From Girardinichthys multiradiatus (lineage: Eukaryota > Chordata > Actinopteri > Cyprinodontiformes > Goodeidae), in contig NC_061803.1 in assembly GCF_021462225.1 (NCBI RefSeq), forward strand, positions 37,222,174 through 37,286,173: DNA of 64,000 bases, given 5' to 3'. Positions 49,601 to 51,642 of this stretch are shown one piece after another. The position numbers and the translations under genes are program-made. Under the pieces are notes generated by a model. The model was not told the DNA's origin. It saw nothing but the letters and a program-made list of their open reading frames with translations, and did not search any database. The first letter of the stretch is position 1. Each line of letters begins with the position of its first letter.

Positions 49601-50232
49601 AAGGTCTGTGGATGTTTTCAGTAAAGTCAGTGACATCTAAGATAGCACTAATCTGGAGTGTTTGGGTGAAATATTGCACTTTTACTTTATATGTTATAAT
49701 CCATTTCATATTTATAGACCAAGACAAGATGATTCACCATACACATACCCTACCTGCCTGTCGGCTGGCTACCATGGCAGCAGAGGAGTCCCAGCACCAC
49801 CAACAGTGTAAGTGCCGCCTCTGGCCAGTGGAGACAGGATTGCCGGTTGCCATGGTAAAGGAAGCTATTTAGCCACCGCTCCTATTAAAAGAATGTCAAA
49901 ACAAGAAGAAGTTAGCAAAACAAAACCTAGTATATGATATAAACTATAAACCAAGAAGAAAACAACACTGTACATCTGTGGGCCTGATTGAGTTTGTCCT
50001 TACAAAGTTAAAGTGCAAAAATCTGAACCATCTGTAAAATAATTAAATTCTTTAACCAGTTTGCACTTTCTGGAAACTGGTTAGAAAACATCTTGTTCAT
50101 GTATGTGCATACCAGCCAAGAAACTCGTCCGCATGTAGCTCTCTGGTGCTGCTGTAGCAGGCTGCTGAGCTGGTCCCGAAGCTTCATCAGTGCCTGACTG
50201 GTTGAAAGGCCATGACTCACACCACCTGCCTC
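668..50232 (-). CDS. tmem94: tmem94 (transmembrane protein 94), 29 coding exons, both ends incomplete
   Basis: Minus-strand gene recognised by strong similarity of successive exons to vertebrate TMEM94/KIAA0195. TMEM94 is a multi-pass ER protein related to P-type ATPases and reported to support magnesium uptake into the ER. Visible features in order: two N-terminal hydrophobic segments (exons at 49754 and 46574), an actuator-like region (45998 and 39032), two more membrane segments (38745 to 34653), a degenerate phosphorylation motif VDKQGIL (27202), a long cytoplasmic region, a degenerate hinge-like TCCLGSSAN (3708), and C-terminal membrane segments (3202 to 668). Splice phases agree across all 29 exons, giving 3980 coding nt. 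Human TMEM94 is about 1356 residues, so only about 12 N-terminal and about 20 C-terminal residues are missing. The first coding exon was not found; the last lies beyond position 1. No frameshift or stop was seen, so the gene looks functional. Confidence 0.95.
945..1038 (-). CDS. tmem94: tmem94 exon
   Basis: 94 nt between acceptor TTTTCAG and donor GTAAGT. Encodes [19 protein letters not shown] and the start of a membrane segment. It matches the loop and helix near the TMEM94 C-terminus. Confidence 0.93.
1130..1224 (-). CDS. tmem94: tmem94 exon after a probable GC-AG intron
   Basis: 95 nt, acceptor TTTGTAG, donor GTGCAG. Encodes [19 protein letters not shown], a membrane helix. Its start phase fits the upstream exon only if that exon uses a GC donor. 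Confidence 0.88.
1355..1518 (-). CDS. tmem94: tmem94 exon with probable GC splice donor
   Basis: 164 nt. Encodes [20 protein letters not shown] and a further hydrophobic stretch, then a luminal-type loop with N-glycosylation-like NMT and NNT. Ending at CCCAG with donor GCACGT keeps the reading frame into the next exon. The nearby GTAAAG, 5 nt further, would put the next exon out of frame. Confidence 0.88.
1519..2845. other. tmem94 intron, no recognised element
   Basis: 1.3 kb. A 110-codon minus-strand open frame (2312-2644) has no recognisable domain and no splice support. I treat it as chance or an old repeat remnant. Nothing else seen. Confidence 0.5.
2846..2927 (-). CDS. tmem94: tmem94 exon
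   Basis: 82 nt, acceptor GGCAG, donor GTAGGA. Encodes [20 protein letters not shown] and SIPKK, matching the TMEM94 segment before the late membrane helices. Confidence 0.93.
3020..3105 (-). CDS. tmem94: tmem94 exon
   Basis: 86 nt, acceptor GTTTTAG, donor GTACAC. Encodes [20 protein letters not shown] and a hydrophobic stretch. The NTTDILW motif is shared with TMEM94. Confidence 0.93.
3202..3279 (-). CDS. tmem94: tmem94 exon
   Basis: 78 nt (26 codons), phase 0 both ends. Encodes ARH followed by [19 protein letters not shown], the first helix of the C-terminal membrane domain. Confidence 0.94.
3369..3558 (-). CDS. tmem94: tmem94 exon
   Basis: 190 nt, acceptor CACAG, donor GTTTGT. Encodes [20 protein letters not shown] and onward to KLVEQ, part of the degenerate P-domain. 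The donor is placed after GAG-CAG because it joins in frame to the ARH exon. Confidence 0.94.
3708..3816 (-). CDS. tmem94: tmem94 exon (hinge-like motif), downstream of the provirus-bearing intron
   Basis: 109 nt, acceptor TCTGTAG, donor GTATAG. Encodes [20 protein letters not shown] and [19 protein letters not shown] occupies the place of the P-type ATPase hinge TGDGxND. The intron 5' of it is 12.7 kb and holds the provirus. Confidence 0.95.
3817..5207. other. tmem94 large intron, left part
   Basis: No gene seen. At about 4611-4650 a G-run is followed by a C-run (GGGGGGG then CCCCCCCC), which could form a hairpin. A C-rich tract with CTCCTC repeats is at 4788-4802. Otherwise unremarkable AT-rich sequence. 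Confidence 0.5.
5215..5604 (-). mobile_element. 5'-truncated copy of the retroposon at 41998-45691
   Basis: Closely similar to about 42000-42395 (shared stretches such as CAAGTGGAGCATTACAGCTAA). A T-run at its left end is a poly-A tail on the minus strand, so it is in minus orientation and lacks its 5' part, as expected for incomplete target-primed reverse transcription. Confidence 0.75.
5606..5689 (+). repeat. Left arm of a dispersed repeat split by the provirus
   Basis: Matches the reverse complement of about 24545-24625. It runs through TAAGCTTATAGTTAGAGTGG to the 5' LTR and continues at 13401 beyond the 3' LTR. Confidence 0.8.
5686..5689. repeat. Provirus target-site duplication (left), GTGG
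   Basis: GTGG precedes the 5' LTR and recurs at 13401-13404 after the 3' LTR. A 4-bp duplication is typical of gammaretrovirus-type integrases. Confidence 0.85.
5947..5954 (+). promoter_or_regulatory. LTR TATA box
   Basis: TATAAATA about 80 nt upstream of the AATAAA signal in the 5' LTR. The same octamer is at 13230-13237 in the 3' LTR. Position fits a U3 promoter. Confidence 0.75.
6033..6038 (+). promoter_or_regulatory. LTR polyadenylation signal
   Basis: AATAAA in the 5' LTR; the equivalent in the 3' LTR is at 13316-13321, where it would act for proviral transcripts. Confidence 0.75.
6116..6133 (+). other. Probable primer binding site
   Basis: Sequence TTAGCGTCACGAACAGG a few bases after the 5' LTR, the usual place. 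It resembles a tRNA 3'-end complement, but I cannot name the tRNA with confidence. Confidence 0.5.
6134..6564 (+). other. Proviral leader
   Basis: Untranslated leader between the primer site and the first Met-Gly codon pair. It should hold the splice donor and packaging signals, but none can be pinned down by eye. The short open frame at 6438-6635 has no recognisable domain. Confidence 0.5.
6565..6634 (+). pseudogene. gag: gag remnant (N-terminal matrix stub)
   Basis: ATG at 6565 opens with Met-Gly and a Ser at position 6, a pattern that fits an N-myristoylated matrix start. The frame ends within about 22 codons, but a neighbouring frame stays open and runs into the protease frame. No capsid major homology region and no nucleocapsid CCHC knuckle lie between here and the protease at 6929. 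Most of gag is therefore absent, probably through an internal deletion. Confidence 0.6.
6635..7603 (+). CDS. pro: Proviral protease plus long linker to reverse transcriptase
   Basis: 322-codon frame. The first 90 or so codons continue from the gag stub region. The aspartic protease active site DSGATHS begins at 6929 (residue 99). After the protease fold come about 150 residues, rich in aromatic and acidic residues, joining it to the reverse transcriptase. No known domain is recognised in that linker. The frame ends at a stop just after a T7 run (7591-7597), and the pol frame continues in another phase. Starts before 6635 are possible, since the frame is open upstream. Confidence 0.8.
   Translation: MKEKGGDDCVTCALIWEDGTLDLAVTCIEEGSLKEREVSQTHTQLHDDTDSHRLLTEAILHLEGASVVLPGTYLHTQNPAFKRMPMFSMMDEEIYFVVDSGATHSVLSAKCIKEQPKLSGRYVHSVSASGETVRESFSVPLKCSTPQGVQLKHSFLVSPLCPLNLMGKDLMCRLNIAIISNPDGLTVHTQKDFDYDYIAVHWAPDQPLYAYEWKLPVGPVPQHFVTLAVNAVAPGCDLMSADDLHCTSHVSEGPDFDYEDSWYKITNERVHLSDMYWNDHIAALSVTLTSEQLHFFQVSGSVPHVSLAKSENMEWKDVGFFC
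7604..8816 (+). pseudogene. pol: Proviral reverse transcriptase, frame-broken
   Basis: Reverse transcriptase blocks spread over three frames. The N-terminal part is in 7545-8024, a middle part in an unlisted frame at about 8020-8190, the catalytic block with YVDD at 8366-8377 in 8180-8461, and the thumb/connection start in 8436-8816. Breaks coincide with an A6 run (8013-8018), a T8 run (8183-8190) and a 13-bp tandem duplication (8421-8446). Two further shifts lie near 8780 and 8817. The YVDD residues themselves are intact. Confidence 0.85.
8421..8446 (+). repeat. 13-bp tandem duplication in pol
   Basis: CCTTGAAACTGCT occurs twice in direct succession (8421-8433 and 8434-8446). As 13 is not a multiple of three, it shifts the frame between the YVDD block and the next pol segment. 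Confidence 0.9.
8829..9911 (+). pseudogene. pol: Proviral connection domain and RNase H
   Basis: 360-codon open frame. The first 150 residues are the tether/connection region. RNase H follows with LYVDGSSS near 9287, an AELIAL helix and the TIYTDSRY motif near 9461-9484, and a late acidic region. It ends in a stop at 9911. The integrase continues in a different frame from around a T6 run (9890-9895), so the polyprotein is broken at this junction although the RNase H residues look intact. Confidence 0.85.
9787..10956 (+). CDS. pol: Proviral integrase (C-terminal part of pol)
   Basis: 389-codon open frame; about the first 35 codons overlap the RNase H frame and are probably out of frame. Then come an HHCC zinc-binding module (HGLDH ... 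[10 protein letters not shown]), a catalytic core with a DD35E layout (MMDFIEL near 10113, SSDNGTHF near 10287, GGAVEREN near 10387), and a C-terminal basic region with WRGPF typical of class I integrases. It stops at 10954-10956, about 140 nt before env. Integrase joins viral DNA to the host chromosome; its core residues are all present here. Confidence 0.88.
   Translation: MLLHRKKKNGEELGVSLTAVLAGMFLMVDHACLNIFCPWFAKWTHGLDHVSKGGMLDMVKKYWYTNGFSVVAENYCKRCLFCASHNPSRVPAPSQAAHPPPRFSFQHLMMDFIELTPAEGKKYCLVVVDMFSKYVEAFPTKHADSSAVAKSLLTEIRPCWGIPEVTSSDNGTHFVNKALQEISKLLGFQLKTHCAYHPQSGGAVERENGTIKNKLAKCCEETGLSWPKALPLVLMYMRMRNRSRANLSPFEILFGRPANTGGRPSTNLSTLTTAHFEHSMLEYCKVLLRSLSLSHQTVKAALPPVADRPLHQFQPGQWVLIRDTRRRHWRDKRWRGPFQILLVTHTAVEVQERDTWVHFTHCKVFTGTPPEQHPGSEPPTNDRPPVPDW
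10957..11099 (+). other. pol-env spacer
   Basis: Short spacer with a T9 run around 11007-11017. It probably holds the env splice acceptor, not resolvable by eye. Confidence 0.4.
11100..12668 (+). pseudogene. env: Proviral envelope with one in-frame stop
   Basis: ATG at 11100 begins a hydrophobic signal-like segment. A TAA at 11391-11393 interrupts the frame after 97 codons, and the same frame then stays open to the stop at 12666-12668. Visible landmarks are a CXXC-type cysteine motif just before the premature stop, several NXS/T sites, a basic RQKR cleavage site at 12042-12053, a CX6CC motif at about 12279-12305, and a transmembrane helix around 12440-12520 followed by a cytoplasmic tail. 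These define a gamma-type surface/transmembrane envelope. Total about 522 codons. It is non-functional as it stands unless the stop is read through or env starts downstream. Confidence 0.88.
12669..12962 (+). other. env-LTR spacer
   Basis: T-rich, with a T-run at about 12758-12771. A 69-codon hydrophobic frame (12697-12906) is low-complexity and not convincing as a gene. Confidence 0.5.
12963..12972 (+). other. Polypurine tract
   Basis: AAGGGGGGAG directly before the 3' LTR, the expected site of plus-strand priming. Confidence 0.85.
12973..13400 (+). repeat. 3' LTR of the provirus
   Basis: 428 bp, TGTGATGG to CCACAACA. TATA box 13230-13237, AATAAA 13316-13321. Just after AATAAA it has 5 nt more than the 5' LTR. 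Confidence 0.95.
13401..13404. repeat. Provirus target-site duplication (right), GTGG
   Basis: Matches 5686-5689. The flanking dispersed repeat resumes directly after it. Confidence 0.85.
13401..14208 (+). repeat. Right arm of dispersed repeat (family R1)
   Basis: Reverse complement of about 23720-24560 and 40960-41690, and matching 63884-64000 in the same orientation. Contains no open frame. Other copies end in a tail shared with L2-like LINEs, so R1 may be a LINE 3' region or a LINE-mobilised retroposon. Confidence 0.8.
14209..14698. other. Intronic sequence, nothing recognised
   Basis: No gene or clear repeat was seen between the R1 arm and the SINE. Confidence 0.4.
14715..14910 (-). mobile_element. 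tRNA-derived SINE
   Basis: In minus orientation it starts with a pol III box A-like GTGGTGTAGGGGTTAGCGC and has a box B-like GGTTCGAGTCC. Its poly-A end appears as a T-run at the left. Flanked by a 16-bp duplication with one mismatch, ATAAAGTGTTATTCTT (14699-14714) and ATAAACTGTTATTCTT (14911-14926). Same family as 48611-48825. Confidence 0.88.
15286..15511. mobile_element. hAT-type MITE
   Basis: 226 bp with inverted ends containing AACTCCAGTCCTCGAGGGC and its complement GCCCTCGAGGACTGGAGTTT. Flanked by CCTAGGG on both sides (15279-15285 and 15512-15518), close to the 8-bp duplication of hAT elements. No coding capacity. Confidence 0.85.
15516..16320 (+). mobile_element. Degenerate hAT-like transposon remnant
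   Basis: Inverted ends GGGTGACCAGAT and ATCTGGTCACCC. Inside, around 15970-16040, a decayed reading frame shows [15 protein letters not shown], resembling the zinc-finger N-terminus of hAT/ZBED-type transposases. Most of the transposase is missing. The MITE at 15286 sits directly at its left end. Confidence 0.65.
16321..16492. other. Right end of large tmem94 intron
   Basis: Short AT-rich stretch up to the donor of the next exon; nothing recognised. Confidence 0.5.
16493..16592 (-). CDS. tmem94: tmem94 exon
   Basis: 100 nt, acceptor CTCAG, donor GTGAGT. Encodes [20 protein letters not shown] and [13 protein letters not shown]. Its 3' intron holds the provirus. Confidence 0.95.
16784..16899 (-). 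CDS. tmem94: tmem94 exon
   Basis: 116 nt, acceptor CTGAAG, donor GTAATC. Encodes an acidic stretch ending [18 protein letters not shown], highly conserved in TMEM94. Confidence 0.95.
17407..17602. repeat. Compound microsatellite (GGGA)n-(AAAG)n-(GACT)n
   Basis: Short GGGA and AAAG runs followed by about 36 near-perfect copies of GACT (about 17457-17601) within a tmem94 intron. Likely highly polymorphic in length. Confidence 0.95.
17872..18004 (-). CDS. tmem94: tmem94 exon
   Basis: 133 nt, acceptor TGTAG, donor GTAGGT. Encodes [19 protein letters not shown] and a Ser/Gly-rich linker, the nucleotide-binding-like cytoplasmic part of TMEM94. Confidence 0.95.
18480..18880 (+). repeat. LINE 3'-end remnant (L2/Rex-like)
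   Basis: Starts with a decayed C-terminal reading frame ([20 protein letters not shown]) and ends in the AGCACTTTGG...GCTTTAAAAAAATGGATTT tail pattern of fish LINEs. The 145-codon frame at 18353-18790 is this remnant and not a host gene. Confidence 0.5.
19520..19780 (-). repeat. Decayed DNA-transposon remnant
   Basis: Contains GATCATTGTCCTGTTGC and flanking sequence typical of the catalytic region of Tc1-like transposases read on the minus strand. No open frame remains. Confidence 0.4.
19785..20090 (+). repeat. tRNA-like dispersed repeat remnant
   Basis: Has GTAGCACTGCTGCCTTGCAG followed by AGGTTAGAATCCCAGCC, resembling diverged box A and box B, then a conserved fish repeat body (TGCATGAGTGGGTTCTCTCT). 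Old copy, no duplications found. Confidence 0.5.
20427..20608 (-). CDS. tmem94: tmem94 exon
   Basis: 182 nt, acceptor TACAG, donor GTGAGC. Encodes [20 protein letters not shown] through [13 protein letters not shown], one of the most conserved TMEM94 blocks. Confidence 0.96.
20695..20903 (-). CDS. tmem94: tmem94 exon
   Basis: 209 nt, acceptor TTACAG, donor GTGAAG. Encodes [20 protein letters not shown] through [12 protein letters not shown] and NSWSSDG. The [15 protein letters not shown] block is shared with TMEM94 orthologues. Confidence 0.96.
20987..21089 (-). CDS. tmem94: tmem94 exon
   Basis: 103 nt, acceptor TTGTAG, donor GTCTTG. Encodes [20 protein letters not shown] and IYPLSGSDR. The donor GTCTTG is weak but fits phase and homology. 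Confidence 0.93.
21206..21379 (-). CDS. tmem94: tmem94 exon
   Basis: 174 nt, acceptor TCATAG, donor GTAAGT. Encodes [38 protein letters not shown] and RDTST. Confidence 0.95.
21380..22459. other. tmem94 intron, nothing recognised
   Basis: 1.1 kb of AT-rich intron with no gene or clear repeat seen. Confidence 0.45.
22460..22772 (-). CDS. tmem94: tmem94 exon (largest)
   Basis: 313 nt, acceptor TTCCCAG, donor GTGAAA. Encodes [51 protein letters not shown] and [16 protein letters not shown], closely matching TMEM94. Confidence 0.96.
22915..23345. repeat. Old dispersed repeat, copy 1
   Basis: Shares segments in the same order with 34085-34520 (for example TTGACAGATTTATATC-like, ACAGCAATCAAAGCCTTCCT and CATGACCCTAATC-like). 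Probably a decayed DNA transposon; no open frame. Confidence 0.55.
23628..24640 (-). repeat. Dispersed repeat family R1, full-length-like copy
   Basis: Reverse complement of the repeat that hosts the provirus. At its left (its 3' end) lies the L2-like tail ATAGCGCCAATTCACGACAC / GTCTCAAGGCACTTCACAAA. The 83-codon frame inside is not conserved between copies. Confidence 0.75.
24795..25500 (+). pseudogene. LINE (L2-like) reverse transcriptase C-terminal fragment with 3' end
   Basis: 143-codon open frame (24811-25242) showing [36 protein letters not shown] and the thumb-region [20 protein letters not shown], all typical of CR1/L2 LINE pol. It is 5'-truncated and ends in a tail with TGAATTGAATTGA near 25485-25497. 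Confidence 0.85.
25520..26174. mobile_element. Non-autonomous hAT-like element remnant
   Basis: Right end AACTATAACTAATTACTTTT...GCCCAACACTA resembles hAT-type ends. The left end (ATTACTTTTTCCAG near 25528) is a diverged inverse. A G-run is at 25686-25695. No transposase. Confidence 0.5.
26175..26863. other. tmem94 intron, nothing recognised
   Basis: Only a short (GAAT)n run near 26645-26660 is visible. Confidence 0.45.
26864..27073 (-). CDS. tmem94: tmem94 exon (variable cytoplasmic linker)
   Basis: 210 nt, phase 0 both ends. An acidic, low-conservation stretch, then the conserved [20 protein letters not shown]. The first half is poorly conserved relative to human. Confidence 0.92.
27202..27375 (-). 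CDS. tmem94: tmem94 exon with degenerate P-type motif
   Basis: 174 nt, acceptor TGCAG, donor GTGTGT. Starts [20 protein letters not shown], then [19 protein letters not shown] lies where P-type ATPases have DKTGTL: the aspartate is kept but the two threonines are replaced (by Gln and Ile), as in TMEM94 family members. Confidence 0.95.
27376..28523. other. tmem94 intron with transposon remnant
   Basis: About 27720-28000 resembles a decayed Tc1-like transposase read on the minus strand (GGCCATTGTCATGTTGCAGG). Nothing else recognised. Confidence 0.4.
28524..28628 (-). CDS. tmem94: tmem94 exon
   Basis: 105 nt (35 codons), acceptor ATACAG, donor GTGAGT. Encodes [16 protein letters not shown] and [11 protein letters not shown], leading into the degenerate phosphorylation motif. 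Confidence 0.94.
28629..30847. other. tmem94 intron, nothing firm
   Basis: 2.2 kb. A short stretch at 30105-30215 resembles a decayed hAT MITE related to 15286-15511. Otherwise no recognised element. Confidence 0.4.
30848..30904 (-). CDS. tmem94: tmem94 exon (smallest, 19 codons)
   Basis: 57 nt, acceptor CCCTAG, donor GTATAA. Encodes [19 protein letters not shown], matching TMEM94 exactly in register. Confidence 0.95.
31590..32330 (-). repeat. Decayed Tc1-like transposon remnant
   Basis: Contains segments such as GAGATCAGGACTTTGTGATG and GTCCATCAGACCACATGACA, characteristic of the region of fish Tc1-like transposases around the catalytic acids, read on the minus strand. No long open frame. 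Confidence 0.5.
34085..34520. repeat. Old dispersed repeat, copy 2
   Basis: Same order of shared segments as 22915-23345, same orientation. Considerably diverged. Confidence 0.55.
34602..34647. repeat. (TG)n microsatellite at a splice donor
   Basis: About 46 bp of TG dinucleotides with one TATG interruption. Its edge is only about 5 nt from the donor GT (34652-34651) of the adjoining tmem94 exon, so on the minus strand the intron begins GTAGGACACACAC. Confidence 0.95.
34653..34769 (-). CDS. tmem94: tmem94 exon
   Basis: 117 nt (39 codons), acceptor TTTGCAG, donor GTAGGA. Encodes [20 protein letters not shown] (membrane helix) and [16 protein letters not shown]. Confidence 0.95.
34770..35431. 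other. tmem94 intron, nothing recognised
   Basis: Plain intron between the exon and the Tc1 element; no feature seen. Confidence 0.4.
35434..37045 (-). mobile_element. Tc1/mariner element, family A, decayed copy
   Basis: 1.6 kb with long inverted ends beginning CAGGTCCTTCTCAAAA, flanked by TA (35432-35433 and 37046-37047). It carries a frame-broken transposase on the minus strand. A second copy of the family lies at 42471-44038. Confidence 0.93.
35711..36717 (-). pseudogene. Tc1-like transposase (family A), frame-broken
   Basis: Begins [20 protein letters not shown] (HTH) at 36717. The frame shifts near 36470 and again near 36250, and the catalytic half runs to 35711. Motifs: [17 protein letters not shown] and [12 protein letters not shown], giving a DD34E-type triad, all present. 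It retains the 14-residue segment after RCRIPQ that the other copy lacks. Confidence 0.9.
37309..37395 (-). CDS. tmem94: tmem94 exon between two Tc1 insertions
   Basis: 87 nt (29 codons), acceptor CTTGTAG, donor GTAAGA. Encodes [16 protein letters not shown] and RYNFLQLQ. A Tc1 family A copy ends 263 bp away on one side and a family B copy starts 65 bp away on the other. Confidence 0.95.
37460..38719 (-). mobile_element. Tc1/mariner element, family B, copy a
   Basis: 1.26 kb, ends CA(A/G)GGGTTGGACAATGAAAC inverted, flanked by TA (37458-37459 and 38720-38721). Its right end is 25 bp from a tmem94 exon. Same family as 47238-48503 and 62433-63695. Confidence 0.93.
37500..38533 (-). pseudogene. 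Tc1-like transposase (family B, copy a), broken
   Basis: N-terminal frame from 38533 ([23 protein letters not shown]) to about 38190, where 11 bp are missing relative to the other copies. The catalytic frame starts at about 38183 ([29 protein letters not shown]) and meets a stop near 37791. Confidence 0.88.
38745..38847 (-). CDS. tmem94: tmem94 exon with a transposon 25 bp from its donor
   Basis: 103 nt, acceptor CTGCAG, donor GTGAGC. Encodes [23 protein letters not shown] and CPVVL, entering a membrane helix. The intron has only about 24 nt before the TA of the Tc1 element. Confidence 0.94.
39032..39180 (-). CDS. tmem94: tmem94 exon (actuator-like region)
   Basis: 149 nt, acceptor TCTTCAG, donor GTGAGG. 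Encodes [20 protein letters not shown], then [20 protein letters not shown], near-identical to TMEM94. Confidence 0.96.
39181..40442. other. tmem94 intron, nothing firm
   Basis: 1.3 kb. Includes a short palindrome at about 39568-39591 (TTAGATATTATAATATCTAA). The stretch 39750-40400 has repeat-like character but I cannot classify it. Confidence 0.4.
40443..40830 (-). repeat. Dispersed repeat family R2, copy 1
   Basis: Reverse complement of 59290-59672, including GTTAGAGTTTGGCCATTTTAG and an L2-like tail (TATATAGCACCAATTCACAA) at its left end. No coding capacity seen. Confidence 0.7.
40905..41690 (-). repeat. Dispersed repeat family R1, partial copy
   Basis: Colinear with 23690-24440 with small indels. 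The 91- and 95-codon frames within it are chance frames. Confidence 0.75.
42471..44038 (+). mobile_element. Tc1/mariner element, family A, near-intact copy
   Basis: 1.57 kb, inverted ends of about 200 bp beginning CAGGTCCTTCTCAAAAAATT, flanked by TA (42469-42470 and 44039-44040). Nested inside the retroposon at 41998-45691. Confidence 0.95.
42799..43761 (+). CDS. Tc1-like transposase (family A), internally deleted
   Basis: 320 codons, uninterrupted. N-terminal paired-type HTH ([39 protein letters not shown]), then a DDE_3-type catalytic domain with [17 protein letters not shown] and DLNPIENLW (DD34E triad present). It ends [14 protein letters not shown], the usual family ending. Compared with the 35434 copy it lacks 14 residues after RCRIPQ, between the DNA-binding and catalytic parts, as a clean in-frame deletion. 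Cuts and pastes the element at TA sites when active. Activity here is doubtful because of the deletion. Confidence 0.92.
   Translation: MVKTANLTAVQKATIGTLKQEGKTQKKISERIGCSQSAVSRHLSGKSVGRKKCVRKRCTTRRGDRTLRKIVEKGRFQTLWDLRKQWTESGVETSRATVHRRVQEMGYRCRIPQTWATEKQHWTVAQWSKVLFSDESKFCMSFGNQGAGVWRKTGEKEMPKCQKSSVKYPQSVMIWGAVSTAGVGPLCFIKGRVNAASYQGILEHFMLPSAEKLYGDEDFIFQHDLAPAHSAKTTGKWFTDHGITVLNWPANSPDLNPIENLWDIVKRTLRDSRPNTLDELKAAIEASWASIRPQQCHWLIATMPRRIEAVISAKGFPTKY
45707..45997. other. tmem94 intron, nothing recognised
   Basis: AT-rich stretch between the retroposon duplication and the exon donor. Confidence 0.4.
45998..46191 (-). CDS. tmem94: tmem94 exon
   Basis: 194 nt, acceptor CTTTCAG, donor GTCAGA. 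Encodes [40 protein letters not shown] and FASLRGIK. The [12 protein letters not shown] block corresponds to the actuator-domain entry of P-type ATPases. Confidence 0.96.
46574..46710 (-). CDS. tmem94: tmem94 exon (second membrane segment)
   Basis: 137 nt, acceptor TCCCAG, donor GTGAGT. Encodes [20 protein letters not shown] and [13 protein letters not shown]. Confidence 0.95.
46729..46795 (-). repeat. L2-like LINE tail fragment
   Basis: AATTCAATTCAATTTATTTA then ATCATCTCTAGGCACTTTAC, a diverged copy of the tail seen at 23628, 40443 and 59672. Only the tail is present. Confidence 0.55.
47238..48503 (-). mobile_element. Tc1/mariner element, family B, copy b
   Basis: 1.27 kb, inverted ends CAGGGGTTGGACAATGAAAC, TA flanks (47236-47237 and 48504-48505). 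Inserted in a LINE remnant. Confidence 0.95.
47290..48317 (-). pseudogene. Tc1-like transposase (family B, copy b), one frameshift
   Basis: The first 115 codons (from 48317; [23 protein letters not shown] with [15 protein letters not shown]) and the last 223 codons (ending at 47290 with [12 protein letters not shown]) are each open. They are separated by a 4-bp deletion near 47990 (TTGA present in the other copies). Catalytic motifs [17 protein letters not shown] and [11 protein letters not shown] are present. Confidence 0.92.
48611..48825 (-). mobile_element. tRNA-derived SINE, diverged
   Basis: Same family as 14715-14910. The box B-like GGGATCGAATCC is on the minus strand and the left end is a T-run. 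Flanked by AAAGTAAGACTT (48599-48610) and AAAGCAAGACTT (48826-48837), a 12-bp duplication with one mismatch. Confidence 0.8.
49231..49753. other. tmem94 intron, nothing recognised
   Basis: No element identified. Around 49240-49640 the wording resembles a decayed transposon but I cannot name it. Confidence 0.35.
49754..49881 (-). CDS. tmem94: tmem94 exon (first membrane segment)
   Basis: 128 nt, acceptor TTAATAG, donor GTAGGG. Encodes [20 protein letters not shown], then [20 protein letters not shown], the first hydrophobic helix. Confidence 0.95.
50113..50232 (-). CDS. tmem94: tmem94 exon (most 5' exon found)
   Basis: 120 nt, acceptor TTTTAGCAG, donor GTATGC, phase 0 both ends. Encodes [20 protein letters not shown] and RVSWL. 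GLST.ALMKL matches the region about 16 residues from the human start, so a short upstream coding exon should supply the initiator Met. Confidence 0.93.
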
Positions 50233-50414
50233 CTGCTAAAACATATACACACGTGGACATAATTATTGGTACCCCTCGGTTAATGAAAGAAAAAACCACA
50301 ATGGTCACAGAAATAACTTGAATCTGACAAAGGCAATAATGAATAAAAATTCTATGAAAATGAACAAATGAAAGTCAGACATTGTTTTTCAAACATGCTT
50401 TAACAGAATTATTT

Positions 50415-50755
50415 ACAAACCGGATTCCAAAAATGTTGGGACACCAAACAAATTGTGAATAAAAACTGATGTGGAGGTGCCAACATCTAATATTTTATTC
50501 AGAATAGAACACAAATCACAGATCAAAAGTTTAAACTGAGAGAATGTATCATTTTAAGGGAAAAATATATTGTTTAAAAATTACATGGTGTCAACAAATC
50601 CCAAAAAAGTTGGGACAAGGCCATTTTTACCACTGTGTGGCATCCCTCCTTCTTCTTAAAACACTCAACAGACGTCGGGACAGAGGAGACCAGTTTCTCA
50701 AGTTTAGAAATAGGAATGCTCTCCCATTCATGTCTAATACAAGCCTCTAACTGGG
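50415..50755 (-). repeat. Fragment of a different DNA transposon inside the family C element
   Basis: Contains AATCCCAAAAAAGTTGGGAC and CCAACATCTAATATTTTATT, hallmarks of a separate fish repeat. On the minus strand it reads RHEWESIPISKLEKLVSSVP, similar in style to a transposase tail but distinct from the frame it joins. Confidence 0.6.
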
Positions 50756-51642
50756 CCTTCTTTGTCGCACCTTCCTCTTTATGATGCGCCAAATGTTCTC
50801 TATAGGTGAAAGATCTGGACTGCAGGCTGGCCATTTCAGTACCCGGATCCTTCTCCTACGTAGCCATGATGTTGTGATTGCTGCAGAATGTGATCTGGCA
50901 TTATCTTGTTGAAAAATGCAGGGTCTTCCCTGAAAGAGATGACGTCTAGATGGGAGCATATGTTGTTCTAGAACCTGAACATAGTTTTCTGCATTAATGG
51001 TGCCTTTCCAGACATGCAAGCTGCCCATGCCACAAGGACTCATGCAACCCCATACTATCAGTGATGCAGGCTTCTGAACGGAGCGTTGATAACAACTTGG
51101 GTTATCCTTGTCCTCTCTGGTCCGGATGACATGGCATCCCAGTGTTCCATAAAGAACTTCAAATCGTGACTCATCTGACCACAGAACAGTCTTCCATTTT
51201 GCCACACTCCATTTTAAAAGACCCCTGGCCCAGGGCAAACGTCTGAGCTTGTGGAGCTTACTTAGAAATGGCTTCCTCATTGCACTGTAGAGTTTCAGCT
51301 GGCAACAGCGGATGGCACGGTGGATTGTGCTCACTGACAATGCTTTCTGGAAGTATTCTTGAACCCATTCTGTTATTTCCTTGACAGTGGCATTCCTGTT
51401 TGAGGTGCAGTGACGTTTAAGGGCCCGGAGATCATGAGCATCCAGTAGAGTTTTACGGCCGTGACCCTTACGCACAGCGATTGTTCCAGATTCTCTGAAT
51501 CTTTTGATGATGTTATACACAGTTGATGATGATAACTTGAAAGTCTTTGCTATTTTACGCTGGGTAACAACATTCTGGTATTGCTGCACTATCTTTCTGC
51601 GCAACAATGGTGGAATTGGTGATCATCTTACCATCTTGGCTT
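50747..51642 (-). pseudogene. Tc1-like transposase (family C), truncated
   Basis: The open frame from 51607 covers an HTH (KIAKTFKLSSSTVYNIIKRF), a linker HGRKT, and the catalytic triad WSDESRF, QQDNARSHS and SPIENIW. The true start is probably the ATG near 51627, with a TGA a few codons later. The C-terminus is cut at RQRRPS, where foreign sequence begins. Confidence 0.88.
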